This document shows, piece after piece, positions 29,733 to 39,257 of a stretch of 64,000 bases of DNA. The first letter of the stretch is position 1. Each line of letters begins with the position of its first letter. Under the pieces are notes generated by a model. That model was given only the letters and a program-made list of their open reading frames with translations. It ran no database searches and was not told the DNA's origin. The DNA lies in the NCBI RefSeq assembly GCF_029814175.1, contig NZ_CP122314.1, forward strand, positions 1 through 64,000, given 5' to 3'. The DNA comes from Halospeciosus flavus. Lineage in GTDB: Archaea; Halobacteriota; Halobacteria; Halobacteriales; Halobacteriaceae. A program made the position numbers and the translations under genes.

Positions 29733-31482
29733 GACGCGAGTCCGACGACCGCTCGCTCCGTCACGTCGGCGTAGCCGCCGAACGTGAGTTTGAGACCGGG
29801 GACACCCGTGAACGTGAGGGTCTGGAGCGCGAGCATCGGTCGCTCGGGGTCCGCCCCGAGTCGCGAGAGTGCCTCGTCGACGGCGTCCATGGCCTTCGCG
29901 GTGTCCTGGACGTCGAGCGCCGAGCAGAAGCCACCGACGGGGGCGGGTGCGTCAGCGACGACGTCGCCGTCCGCGACGACCGCCCACCCACCGCCGAGTT
30001 CCGCGAGGTGTGCGACGGCCGTCTGCATGTCGGCGTCGTTCGTCCCCGCGACGAGCGTTCCGGCGGCCTCCCACGTCGTCGTGGTGGCGACGGCGCCCTC
30101 GTCGAGTCCGAGACCGGTGAGGAAGCCGACGAACGAGCCACGGTCGGCGTCCGGGTGGCGGTCGACGAGCGCGACCTTCGCGAGGTCGGCGTCGGGGTCG
30201 GCGTGGAGTTCGCCGTCCTCGGCCGGGGGCGCGACGCGCGTCTCGGTCGTGATGAGTCCCTGCTGGTGGTCGAGTGCGCGGACCGACCCATCCTCGTCGG
30301 CGGCGTCGGCGGGGACGGAGAGCGTGCCCGCCGCGAGAGGGCTGACGGTCCCGTAGACCTCGTCCGGGTACTCGTGGACGCGCGGACTCACCGTGAGGTC
30401 GTGGGTGTCGAGGACGACTTCGCCGTCGGTGACGACCGTCGAGACGTCGACCGTCTCGAAGTCGCCGTCGTCGGTCCGGAGGTCTTCGAGGACGACGATG
30501 TCGGCGACGTTGCCCGGCGCGAGCGACCCGCGGTCGTCGAGGCCGTAGTGGCGTGCGGGTGTGAGCGTCGCCATCCGGAGCGCCTCGGGGAGCGAGACCC
30601 CTTCCTCGACCACGCGTTCGACGACGACGTCCACGTGCCCTTCGTCGACGAGTTTTCGGGGCCACATCCCGTCGGTCGACAGCGAGAGTTCCGCGGGAGA
30701 GAGTCCGTCCGTGGCCGCCTCGGCGAGGGCCTCGACGTCGTCGCGGACGGAGCCGTAGCGGCCGATGGCGTGGACACCGTTCTCGACGCGTTCGCGGATC
30801 CCCTCGGCGGAGATAGCCTCGTGGTCGTTGTCGACGACCGAGGCGAACGCCTGGAGGAGGCCTCGCGACAGCCAGCGCCGTGGCCCGCGATGGGGAGGTC
30901 TCGCTCGCGAGCGCGCGCGTGTAACTCTTCGACGTCGGCTATCGTGTCCCCTCCTTCGCCGACGGCGTGGATCCACCCGATCTCGCCGACGCCGACGACG
31001 CGGTCGTCGTCGAGGAGCGCTGCGAGGTCGTCGACCGAGGCGGTGGCGTCGGTGAAGGTGTCGACGAGCGGACCGGGCGGGACCGTCGCGCGGACGGTTA
31101 CGGGGAGGTCGTCGGTGGCGTCGAGGAGGTGGCGGACGCCGTCGGCGCCGAACGCCGAACCGAAACTCGCCGCCTCCGTGACGACGGTGGTGGTCCCGCC
31201 GCGGATGGCGTAGTGGTAGGCCGACTCGAAGGTCTGGTGGAGGTCGAGGTGGGTGTGCGCGTCGATAAAACCGGGGACGACGGCGCGACCGGTCGCCTCG
31301 ACGACGTCGGTCTCGGGGCCAATCATCGGGTCGGGGTCCTCGGGGAGCGCGGCGACGCGGTCGTCGACCACGGCGACGGCGACGTCGTCGAACGCCATCG
31401 TCTCCGGGCGGAAGACCCGCCCGCCGCGGACGACGAGGTCGGCCGGCTCTTTCCCGAGCGCGACGGCTCGGCGGTCGGTCAC
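29726..31482 (-). pseudogene. Adenine-deaminase-like amidohydrolase, left copy, one frameshift
   Basis: Starts MTDRRAVALGKEPADLVVRGG; the metal site is PGFIDAHTHLDLHQTFESAYH, then FASVVDNDHEAISAEG, LSLSTDGMWPRKL, PARHYGLDDRGSLAPGNVADIVVL. The C-terminal domain (GGGWAVVADGDVVAD.., GVPGLKLTFGG) matches the adenine deaminase C-terminal layout. The frame breaks near 30875 after GHGAGC; one added G gives RGGLLQAFASVV and a 585-residue protein. The same break is present in the right copy. Adenine to hypoxanthine is the likely reaction; substrate not certain. Confidence 0.78.
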
Positions 31483-31703
31483 GGAACCACCCGCCAGCGA
31501 GAGGGCGTACTCATGGGTGGGGAGTGAAGCGGCAGGTCAAAACAGTTTGTGGGCCGTCGGTGGCCAACCGTCGGAGCGTCCGGGTGGACGCCAGGTGGGA
31601 CAGACGGTGACGGGCACGAGACCCGTCCGAGTGGAGCGGCGGAGCAGTGGTGGGACGACAGCCGGCCGCTCGGGCGCCGACTGATGCCAACGTCGGCGTG
31701 GTT

Positions 31704-31717
31704 TTAGGTGTGCCTAA
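31704..31717. promoter_or_regulatory. DtxR/SirR-type metal-regulator box 1, left arm
   Basis: Perfect palindromic arms TTAGG-tgtg-CCTAA. The arms match the core of bacterial and haloarchaeal DtxR/Idr-type iron or manganese regulator sites. Lies 86-99 bases upstream of the DUF7553 gene. Confidence 0.6.
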
Positions 31718-31736
31718 CAACTCCAAAAGCCTTCCG

Positions 31737-31754
31737 GTTTAGGCTAACCTAAAC
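31737..31754. promoter_or_regulatory. DtxR/SirR-type metal-regulator box 2, left arm
   Basis: GTTTAGG-ctaa-CCTAAAC, 7-bp perfect arms, 49-66 bases before ATG 31803 and so about where a TATA/BRE would lie for a leadered transcript. Two such boxes 33 bases apart argue for a real operator region. Confidence 0.62.
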
Positions 31755-31802
31755 ACTGGTCGCCCCACAAGGGTTTTCGCTACTGCCAGCCTACTTCGAC
31801 GT

Positions 31803-32069
31803 ATGGATCCGCACTTCGAAGACGCCCGTCACCACCTGAAGCGCGCCGTCGAGTCCGTCCGGAAGGGTGCCGAGAAGGAAGCAGAGAAGCTCGAAGAGCG
31901 CGTTCGTGAGGTGACCGGCAAGGAGGAAGAACCGGAGCCGAGCCGACTCGAGAAACTCCAGGAGGAGATCGAGGAACTCGAAGAGAAAGTCGAGGGCGAG
32001 ACGAAGGAGGCGCTACAGAAGGCACGCGAGCGGCTCGGCGACTATCGCGCGAAGGAAGAAGGGCAATAA
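31803..32069 (+). CDS. Small charged helical protein (DUF7553-like), left copy
   Basis: 88 residues, about half Glu/Lys/Arg, predicted almost all helical: ARHHLKRAVESVRKGAEKEAEKLEER and LEKLQEEIEELEEKVEGETKEAL form heptad-like coiled coil. No transmembrane part, no Cys. I recall this as a haloarchaeal DUF7553 protein. Because two DtxR-type boxes precede it, iron- or manganese-dependent expression is inferred. Confidence 0.7.
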   Translation: MDPHFEDARHHLKRAVESVRKGAEKEAEKLEERVREVTGKEEEPEPSRLEKLQEEIEELEEKVEGETKEALQKARERLGDYRAKEEGQ

Positions 32070-32111
32070 GACAGCCTTAAGTTCTCCCTTCGACTACGTG
32101 AGTGTAGCCTC

Positions 32112-32186
32112 GGGCCGGTGGTCTAGTCCGGTTATGACGGCTCCTTCACACGGAGCAGGTCGGCGGTTCGAATCCGCCCCGGCCCA
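32112..32186 (+). tRNA. tRNA-Val (CAC anticodon), left copy
   Basis: 75 bases. Acceptor GGGCCGG pairs with CCGGCCC (32179-32185) before discriminator A; D-arm GTC/GAC; anticodon stem GCTCC/GGAGC around loop TTCACAC (anticodon CAC, Val GUG); T-arm GGCGG-TTCGAAT-CCGCC. No intron and no encoded CCA. It marks the border between high-GC core DNA and the AT-richer accessory DNA to the right. Confidence 0.95.
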
Positions 32187-32194
32187 CTTTCTGA

Positions 32195-32220
32195 CCTGCT
32201 GCGACTGAAGTCGCAGCAGG
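32195..32220 (+). terminator. Strong hairpin just after tRNA-Val (possible terminator)
   Basis: CCTGCTGCGACT-ga-AGTCGCAGCAGG: 12-bp perfect arms starting nine bases after the tRNA. It could terminate or process the tRNA transcript, or be an integration remnant; no T-tract follows directly. Confidence 0.5.
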
Positions 32221-32222
32221 CG

Positions 32223-32246
32223 GCGGGTTCCTTAAAAGGAACCCGC
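32223..32246 (+). repeat. Second hairpin after tRNA-Val
   Basis: GCGGGTTCC-ttaaaa-GGAACCCGC: 9-bp perfect arms with an A/T loop, two bases after the first hairpin. The loop has four A here and five in the right arm. Confidence 0.55.
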
Positions 32247-32706
32247 ATCCTGCATCTCTGAAGTCATTAGGGAGCTGATGCGGGTACGCGCCATCACGGG
32301 GTTATCGTGAAGGAACGGTTCTGACTATATAAATGTCAGCTACATCTGGGGCTATGATAGCTGGTAAATTTGAAGGAGAGCGCGTCGGCTAGCCAAGGGA
32401 ACGCCAGACCGCGCGCAAGTGAGTGGACTGGTTTATGGATATCCGATATGGGATGGGTATTGGATATCCCTATAGCTAATAGCTATATGTACATGTGCCG
32501 GGAAGTTCTATAGCTAATCAAGATTAGCGGCTCTACTGAAAGCTCAGCACTTGCCAAGAGTGACGTGCTGAATACAGCGTGCGTGTCTTGCAGAGGTATT
32601 CGGCCTGAAGTGGCTGGTAACTACACCTGTGTGTGTCTAAACGCGCGATCTAGACTCCACCCAGATTTTTGTTCACACAAATATGACATCAGTGTGTAGT
32701 TAACAC
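32247..32706. other. AT-rich palindrome-dense spacer before the RHH gene, left arm
   Basis: About 460 bases without a gene. Contains GGATATCC twice, two copies of TATAGCTAAT, a GCTAATC-aa-GATTAGC hairpin, CAGCAC...GTGCTG arms, and TGTGT-agtta-ACACA (32693-32707) overlapping the ATG of the RHH gene, a candidate autoregulatory operator. Composition is clearly lower in GC than the left side. Origin-like or element-end DNA is possible but unproven. Confidence 0.5.
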
Positions 32707-33720
32707 ATGCCTCGAGTAACTGTCCGCGTTGAGGACGAACTGAAAGAGAAAATGGATGAACAAGAGCAAGTCAACTGGTCAGAGTTCATCAGGCAATCAA
32801 TCAGGGAACGGGTATCCGAGTCGGACCGACGGCAGATTCAAAAACTAGTCCGGGAATACGACGGAGACCTCCCCCGGCTTTTCACGCTCTACATGTTTGC
32901 CGAACGAATCAGCAAGAACCACATCTATGAGACGATGGAACGACTGTTCGATGAGGACCACGACAAGTTGGTCGATGATGTAGAGAATGATATCGACGAA
33001 CTCCATCTCCCTAAGATGTATAAGAAAACTCCGGACGGCGAGCGGTACAGCGACCTCATCATTGAGGAGGTGGAAACACTCGCCGGTGATGCCATCCGTA
33101 CCTATGTCCGCGACAGAATCGCGGAGGCCCCCGAGGTAACCAAAGAGGGAGTGAGTCTTTTGCCCCACTTCGTACGCAATCGGAGGAACGATGACGGCAC
33201 GTCCCTCAAACAACGGGGGTTAACTCGTACTTGGTCCATTCGCTCTAATTCCGATGTGAATACTGACCGGCTTCTCGGTACCGGGCTTGCGTTTGCAGAC
33301 TATTACAGGTCGAACGCCTACAGCTATAGCACCTACCGCATCCCGGGGTATGCACTCGATATCCTTGACGAACTTGAACGACATCCGACGCAATTCAAGG
33401 TCCCGGTTTCACACCCTGACACCGAAACCGTAGCGAAACTCAAACAATCTGAGGCTTTCGATGTATTCCTCAGTTGGATGGACGGGATGACCAAGCGTAT
33501 CCCCAAACACGGCGAAACGGAGGAAATCCAAGAGTTCCTTAGCGACTACGATCTGATGATTGACCAATTCGAAGATATGCGTAAGCAACTGATTGAGAAC
33601 AATATGCTGGTGCTGGAGTACAGTCCGCATAGATCCAGTACTGGCAGTCGAAGCTCACTTCCCGCTCAATGGAAATATCGTACGTGTTTAGCCCCGTCTG
33701 ATTTCGTCACTGTCTCGTAG
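32707..33720 (+). pseudogene. Ribbon-helix-helix domain protein, 3' end interrupted by IS66 (left copy)
   Basis: 337 residues as read. The N-terminus PRVTVRVEDELKEKMDEQEQ..WSEFIRQSIRERV is an RHH DNA-binding domain; the rest is unrecognised, charged and helical (LFTLYMFAERISKNHIYETM). The last residues after PAQWKYR are IS66 DNA. Removing the IS and one 8-bp duplicate joins 33679 to 35338 in frame, ending FTEPAQQLTDELTG with TAA at 35382-35384 (339 residues). Composition differs from the core genes, so transferred DNA is likely. A plasmid or element regulator is possible. Confidence 0.75.
33672..33679. repeat. Target-site duplication of left IS66, first copy
   Basis: GAAATATC, repeated directly at 35330-35337. 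Eight bases is the usual IS66-family duplication. Confidence 0.85.
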
Positions 33721-35329
33721 GTGGTGGCCTGTGACAGATACATGGTCTGTCAGCAGGGAGTCAGTCTACATTCTCAGGGATGGTCTCCGCTGCCCGGAGA
33801 CCATCCCGTCGGCCCTGCTGTCGTCGTTTCGAGGTGGAATCGATGAGCTGGGACGATCTCTCCAAGGACGAACTCCTCTCGCGGTTTCTCCAGATGGAGG
33901 AGCGAATCGACAAGCTGGAAGAGAAGATTGCCCAGAAGGACAAGCGGATCGAGGAACAGAACGAACGGATCGAAGAGCAGCAAGAGCGGATCGAAGAGCA
34001 GCAAGAGCGGATCGAAGAACTCGAAACACGTCTCCGGAAGTACGAGAATCCACACACTCCACCCAGTAAGCGACGGTCGGGGACCGACGAGTCCCCGACC
34101 TCGCAGGACGACGAAGACGACGATGTCCGAACTGATGGTGGTACTCCCGGTCGAAAGGACGGTCACAACCCGGAGTGGCGCTCTCCGCCCGATCCTGATG
34201 AAGAAATCGAGGTCACCTCTGACTGTTGTCCCGAGTGTGGCGACCACTTCGACGAGTCGGTGGGCGTCAGCCCCCGACTCGTCGAGGAAGTCCCGGATCC
34301 ACAGCCACCAGAAGTCACCCAGTACAACCGACACCGCTACCAATGCGACTCCTGTGGAACTGAGACGGTTGCGACTCACCCCGACTGCCCCGATGAGGGG
34401 CAGTTCGGGGTGAACGTCATCGCGCAATCTGCCCTGTCACGGTACGATCACCGCCTTCCCTACCGGAAAATCACGGACCGCTTCGAGCAACTTCACGGAC
34501 TCGAACTCTCAGGTGCATCCGCGTGGCACGCGACCGAGCGCGCTGCGCGCGCCGGTCGCTGTGAGTACGAGCAGATCCGTCGAGAGATTCAGGAGGCTGA
34601 AATCGTCCACGTTGACGAAACCGGCATCAAGCGTGACGGTGACCAAGCGTGGATCTGGACGTTTCGGACGGACGAGCATACGCTGTACGCGGTCAGAGAG
34701 AGTCGTGGGAGTGATGTTCCCGCGGAAGTCCTTGGCGAGGACTTCGCGGGAACGGTCATCTGTGATGGGTGGACGGCGTATCCAGCGTTCAGCAGTACGC
34801 TTCAGCGGTGCTGGGCACATCTTCTCCGGGAGGCTGAAGACGTTGCTAGTGACCACGAGGAGGCAGAACCGGTGTACCGGTATCTCAAGCAGATGTTCGT
34901 CGGTCTCCAGTCGTGGCTGGAGACCGACCCAGATCCTCGTGCGAGAGCACAGATGCATCGAGCGTGTCAGGACGGCCTCAGATCGCTCGTTGAGCGGTCA
35001 GTGACCGACGAACCAGTGGCAACACTCCTCGGGAAGATCGAAGGTGGACTCGACCACTGGCTCACCTTCGTCGGTGAGCCAGCGGTCTCCCCGACGAACA
35101 ATGCCGCAGAAAACGCCCTTCGTGAACCTGTTGTTCTCCGGAAAATCATCGGAACACTCCGGAACGACCGTGGCATGTTCGTTCACGAGACGATCTTGTC
35201 CCTGCTGGCGACGTGGCGCCAGCAGGGACGCAACCCATACGAGGAACTTACGCGGGTTGTCCACGACAACGAAATGATCTCACGAGAGCAGACTGTGCCG
35301 GTTGTTGAGACCTCGGGGTAAACACGTAC
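33680..35329 (+). mobile_element. IS66-family insertion sequence, left copy (1650 bp)
   Basis: Terminal inverted repeats: left end GTACGTGTTTAGCCCCG, right end (reverse complement) GTACGTGTTTACCCCG. Flanked by the 8-bp direct repeat GAAATATC. Carries one intact transposase gene. This copy interrupts the RHH gene, so it is a true insertion in place. A second copy forms the boundary of the right arm. Confidence 0.92.
33843..35321 (+). CDS. IS66 family transposase, left copy
   Basis: 492 residues from ATG 33843 (MSWDDLSKDELLSRFLQMEE). An N-terminal coiled coil is built on a 7-residue repeat (RIEEQQE, encoded by a 21-base tandem repeat around 33946-34023). A zinc finger (CPECG ... CDSCG) and the DDE domain follow: HVDETGIKRDGDQAWIW (D), VICDGWTAYPAF (D) and SPTNNAAENALREPV (E). 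The stop TAA lies 8 bases from the element end. Intact here, so the element may be active. Confidence 0.93.
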   Translation: MSWDDLSKDELLSRFLQMEERIDKLEEKIAQKDKRIEEQNERIEEQQERIEEQQERIEELETRLRKYENPHTPPSKRRSGTDESPTSQDDEDDDVRTDGGTPGRKDGHNPEWRSPPDPDEEIEVTSDCCPECGDHFDESVGVSPRLVEEVPDPQPPEVTQYNRHRYQCDSCGTETVATHPDCPDEGQFGVNVIAQSALSRYDHRLPYRKITDRFEQLHGLELSGASAWHATERAARAGRCEYEQIRREIQEAEIVHVDETGIKRDGDQAWIWTFRTDEHTLYAVRESRGSDVPAEVLGEDFAGTVICDGWTAYPAFSSTLQRCWAHLLREAEDVASDHEEAEPVYRYLKQMFVGLQSWLETDPDPRARAQMHRACQDGLRSLVERSVTDEPVATLLGKIEGGLDHWLTFVGEPAVSPTNNAAENALREPVVLRKIIGTLRNDRGMFVHETILSLLATWRQQGRNPYEELTRVVHDNEMISREQTVPVVETSG

Positions 35330-35337
35330 GAAATATC
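35330..35337. repeat. Target-site duplication of left IS66, second copy
   Basis: GAAATATC, the direct partner of 33672-33679. The right-arm IS66 lacks this partner on its core side, where the flank reads as TTTGATTC instead. Confidence 0.85.
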
Positions 35338-35384
35338 GATTCACTGAGCCAGCACAGCAGCTCACCGATGAATTAACCGGTTAA
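35338..35384 (+). pseudogene. Detached 3' end of the RHH gene
   Basis: Encodes FTEPAQQLTDELTG and TAA in the frame of the RHH gene once the IS66 is removed. Present only beside the left IS66; the right copy has lost it. Confidence 0.7.
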
Positions 35385-35520
35385 TGTCCACACATACTGT
35401 ACGTACCTCCTGCTACATACAGAGGGTGCATCCATCACTCCAGATCGAATGGAACAACTGCCCGATATAGAAAGTACCCGAAGAGCACTGGAACTGTTGG
35501 TGGAGACGATCGCGTATCCG

Positions 35521-35811
35521 TTAGCTCGGTTCACGGATGAACGCGAGTACCTTGTCGATGAACTCCTTCGTCTCTGTACCACTCATTTTGTGTCCACCCT
35601 CTACGATCGTAATCCGGATGTTCGGGAGGGCGTCATCAACTGCCTCTATCGCGTCTGAGCGGCGGGGAACGCATATTTCGGCGTCCCCAGTTGGAGACCG
35701 ACGGATCCTCTCAGTTCGAGTGGGATTCGCCCTGTAGAATGCTCGAAAAGCGTCACGTGGATTGCTCGTCTGCTTCGGACAAGCCTTCTTCCGTTTCTTC
35801 CGCCAATTCAT
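35521..35811 (-). pseudogene. Alpha/beta-hydrolase C-terminal fragment (probable remnant)
   Basis: The last about 50 codons read RRSDAIEAVDDALPNIRITIVEGGHKMSGTETKEFIDKVLAF, resembling the C-terminus of an alpha/beta hydrolase with the catalytic His in EGGHKMS. Sequence before that is poor, and the nominal start overlaps the next gene by 59 bases, so this is most likely a truncated remnant. 35385-35520 shows nothing. Confidence 0.45.
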
Positions 35812-36190
35812 TCAGAAACGTGTCCTGATACTCACCGTCAACGACCCGGTGCGCACGAACCTCGTAATTGAGATGCTCTTGGCCATACTCCGACCGATCC
35901 AGCGGATCGTCCATGTACCGAAAACACTCAACGAAAATCAAGCGAGGGTGCAACCGACCACGCTGATTCAACTGGACGACATCCACAGTATTCCAGACAT
36001 CCCAGTCCGTTTCTTCCACAAACCGATTGATTACGTCTTCCAGATACTCCTCACTGGCTTCGTAGTTGGCTGCCCCACCAAGTTCGGCATCATACGTATC
36101 ATGATGGGCTGACGGCTCAGCTAGTCGAGACGGCACCACCGGCGCGGACACACCGTGTTCATACTCACGGACATAAGTACGTAAAGACAT
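35753..36190 (-). CDS. Hypothetical acidic protein next to IS630
   Basis: 145 residues from ATG 36190 (MSLRTYVREYEHGVSAPVV); a longer in-frame start at 36244 lies in transposase DNA. Acidic, haloarchaeal-like; NRFVEETDWDVWNTVDVVQ and RGRLHPRLIFVECFRY are the most structured parts. No family recognised. Its 5' end overlaps the IS630 transposase 3' end, so the present start may have been created by the insertion. Confidence 0.45.
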   Translation of the reverse strand: MSLRTYVREYEHGVSAPVVPSRLAEPSAHHDTYDAELGGAANYEASEEYLEDVINRFVEETDWDVWNTVDVVQLNQRGRLHPRLIFVECFRYMDDPLDRSEYGQEHLNYEVRAHRVVDGEYQDTFLNELAEETEEGLSEADEQST

Positions 36191-37185
36191 CTGGTACGTT
36201 GATATCGTCCAGTGCACAGAGAGCAGCATCACGAAGTTCGTCAAGCGTTTCGAATAGGCGGTTGCCGAGTGATTGATCGAGTTGTCGCCAGCACTCTTCC
36301 GCGGGGTTCAGCTCTGGTGAACCCCGCGGAAGGTAACACAGTTCGATCGGAGTATCTTCAACGAACTCTTGGACTCTGTTCGCCGTGAAATACGAGGCGT
36401 TATCGAGGACAACGCAGATTTTCTCGCCGAACTCTGTCTGGAGTGCATCCAGAAGACGAATCGTCGTGTCGCTGTTGAAGTTTTCCTCGCAGGGGAGAAA
36501 GAACGTCTCATCAGTATCGCTGACTGCACCGAGAAGTTTGATGCTGTCCCACGCGCCCGTCACCGGGAGTGACGGGCGCTCACCCTGGGAAACCATGCGT
36601 GAATCAGTGTCGAGAGAACCTGTCGCGTCTGATCAATGGCTAAGATCGTGTATTCGTCGTCCAGGTTGTCGCGCTTTTTTTGAACCCGTCTTGCCATGCT
36701 TCCTGTGCTCTCTCATCGGATTTGTGAAACTCCGGCCGGGCTGTCTTCCAGGACAGCCCGGCCTCGGTCATCAATCGTCGAACGTGACGCTCACAGTACT
36801 CAACGTCGAATTCCTCGGCGAGATAGTGACGAGCTAGTGGAACAGACCACGCAGGCGCGTCAAGTCCAACTTCCTCTGGAGACTTGTGAAGCGCTTCAAC
36901 GAACTGTTCATGCTCTTTGTCGGAGAGTTTTGAGGGCCTTCCTGAACGGTGTTCGTCGTAGACGACCTCCTCGAACGGCTCGTCGGCAAGCCGTTCGAGT
37001 CGATCAAGCCACCGCGAGAGCCAGCCAGCAGTGTATCCATAGCGTTCAGCGACCTCTTGTAGCGTCGCACCGTCTTCTTCAAGGTAATTGATCGCCGCCA
37101 TGAGCCGTTGTGACGGCTTTTTTCCCTCGACCTCCGCCAAGACCTGGCGGAGGTCTTCGGTAGAGACGTTGTCGAGAGAGGTCAT
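36165..37185 (-). pseudogene. IS630 family transposase, two frameshifts
   Basis: From ATG 37185 (MTSLDNVSTEDLRQVLAEVEG): a helix-turn-helix (LQEVAERYGYTAGWLSRWLDR), a linker RSGRPSKLSDKEHEQF, then the DDE half with VVLDNASYFTANRVQEFVED and YLPRGSPELNPAEECWRQLD. Breaks: seven A near 36672-36678 where eight give FKKKRDNLDDEYTILAIDQT, and near 36593 between HAWFP and GERPSLPV. Two added bases give 340 residues, a normal IS630 length. Element ends could not be defined. Confidence 0.8.
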
Positions 37186-37783
<598 letters not shown>

Positions 37784-38910
37784 TCAGCCCGCGGCCGGGC
37801 CGTACGTGTCGGGAACGCCGACACCGTTCATTTCGATCTCCCACCGCCGCTCTAACTCCGCTTCCAGCTCGTGGCGAATCCAGTCACAGAACGTCTGGAA
37901 CGTGAACTGCTCGGGCAGGTCGCGCCCGCCCCGCCGTGGGCGGGCGACGACCGCCCATCGCAGCACGAGCCACAGGTTCTCCAGCAGGAAGCTCACGATC
38001 ACGAACGCAAACCGGACGATCGGGTCTTGTGTTGTCGTTGTTGCTCGTGCTTGGCGAAACAGCCGGTAACTCGTCTCTATTGCCGACCGTTTCCGATAGC
38101 GTCGTTCGACTTGTGTAGGCGTGCGATCTCCGAGATCGCACGCCACGTACCCACGAACGACCTCGCCATGCTTACCTCGGTCACCGTTCTGGTAGGAGAC
38201 AGAGACCGCGAGCGGGAAGCGCAGTTCCCGCTCGCTTCCTTTGTACATGCGATAGGTCGTCATGTACGAGCAGTGCGTGGCGAGCTTGTCCTTCATCCGC
38301 TCACCCTTCTTTTGGACAGGGATCACCGTCGTCGCTGGTCGCGTGCGCGACGAATTACCCGTTCGTTGTAGAAGCCGCGATCAGCGAGCAAGAGATCGAT
38401 TTCGAAGGGATAGGTGCCGACGCGGTCGAGGACGCGCTCGACCGCGTCGGCTTCCTTCTCGTCGCTGCGGACGTAGGTGAGTGCCAGCGTCACTGGCTTC
38501 CCGTTCGAGACGACGTACGCGGTACAGTAGCGGTGACAGGTCGTGGTTCCGTCGGTTGGTGTGGTTTTGCAGAGTTCACCACTGTCCTCGTCCGGAGAGC
38601 CGTGATAGGGGTTATCGACGAAGTCAATGGAGACGATTCTCGACCGGTCAGGGTCGAGAATCGTCAGAGCGAGATGGCGAAACAGGAGGTTAGCGGCCAT
38701 TTCGAGCTGGTGACGCTGGAGCGTATGGAGCCACTCCATGACGGTATCGTCGCAGGGCGTGTCGTCCGTCTGGGACGTGACCTCCCAGACGGACGACTGG
38801 TTGACGCTGGCCATAGTGACGACAGGCCAGATATCACCGGAATCGAGGGGCGAGCCCTCGATTCCTTCCATCGGAAGCTGTCCAATCACGTCAGCCGCTA
38901 CTTCTTTCAC
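37784..38910 (-). pseudogene. ISH3 family transposase, one frameshift
   Basis: The N-terminal frame starts at 38910 (MKEVAADVIGQLPMEG) and contains ISH3 signatures HRYCTAYVVSNGKPVTLALT, YPFEIDLLLADRGFYNERVI; after about 38335 the frame changes to VQKKGERMKDKLATHCSYM and YRKRSAIETSYRLFRQARAT (DDE Glu) to the end. One added base gives RARDPATTVIPVQKKGE and 375 residues. A 9-bp inverted repeat, GTCCGGTTC/GAACCGGAC at 38932-38940 and 38961-38969, lies just upstream. Terminal repeats not identified. Confidence 0.82.
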
Positions 38911-38993
38911 ATCTGCTGCCGAAAGTACACCGTCCGGTTCGGGTAGTTCTGCACACTTCTGAACCGGACATCCTCCTCAATCAGAGCGACGCT

Positions 38994-39257
38994 TCAGCTC
39001 CGCTGCTCACGTCGGTTGGGAAGTACCGAGAGTGGGACTAGAAGTTCACGGCTGTTCCAAATGGGCTGTAGATAGATAGAGGCCAAAGCCCATACAGTAT
39101 ACATAGCCGTTCCGAGAGCTGTGTATTCAGCTAATTCAATCAGACGTTTCTCCTTCCACCATGAGAGCAATAAATTGATCTTATCTTTTATAGTAGCAAG
39201 CGAGGTGTTACTCATCCACAATAGCATCAGAATTACTTCGGTGGGAATGTCCTTCAA
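38994..39257 (-). CDS. Short hypothetical protein, doubtful
   Basis: 87 residues with two hydrophobic parts (EVILMLLWMSN and ALGTAMYTVWALASIYLQPIW). Its end lies close to ISH3, so it could be a truncated membrane protein. No family recognised. Confidence 0.3.
   Translation of the reverse strand: MKDIPTEVILMLLWMSNTSLATIKDKINLLLSWWKEKRLIELAEYTALGTAMYTVWALASIYLQPIWNSRELLVPLSVLPNRREQRS

Larger units (their letters stand above)
31483..31802. other. Spacer carrying the DtxR-type operator pair, left arm
   Basis: 320 bases between the divergent deaminase-like gene and the DUF7553 gene. The two palindromes are listed separately. No other feature recognised. Confidence 0.5.
23516..35329. repeat. Left arm of a >=11.8-kb inverted duplication
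   Basis: Bases 23516-35329 recur as reverse complement at 52182-64000 (which is cut off by the window end). I found six small indels between the arms (24405-24408, 24608-24611, 32234-32237, 32270-32272, 32659-32662, 34846-34849; net +5 in the right arm, exactly matching the 11,814 versus 11,819 base lengths) and one substitution at 33912/53598. The inner end of each arm is the outer end of an IS66 element. The outer end is not visible on the right, so the true length is unknown. Confidence 0.95.

Noticed and set aside
35449..35658. A 69-residue plus-strand frame
   Set aside because: Antisense to the alpha/beta-hydrolase fragment, which has a recognisable C-terminus.
37784..38970. Terminal repeats of the ISH3 element from the 9-bp GTCCGGTTC/GAACCGGAC pair
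   Set aside because: Both halves are on the same side of the transposase gene, so they form a hairpin and not element ends.
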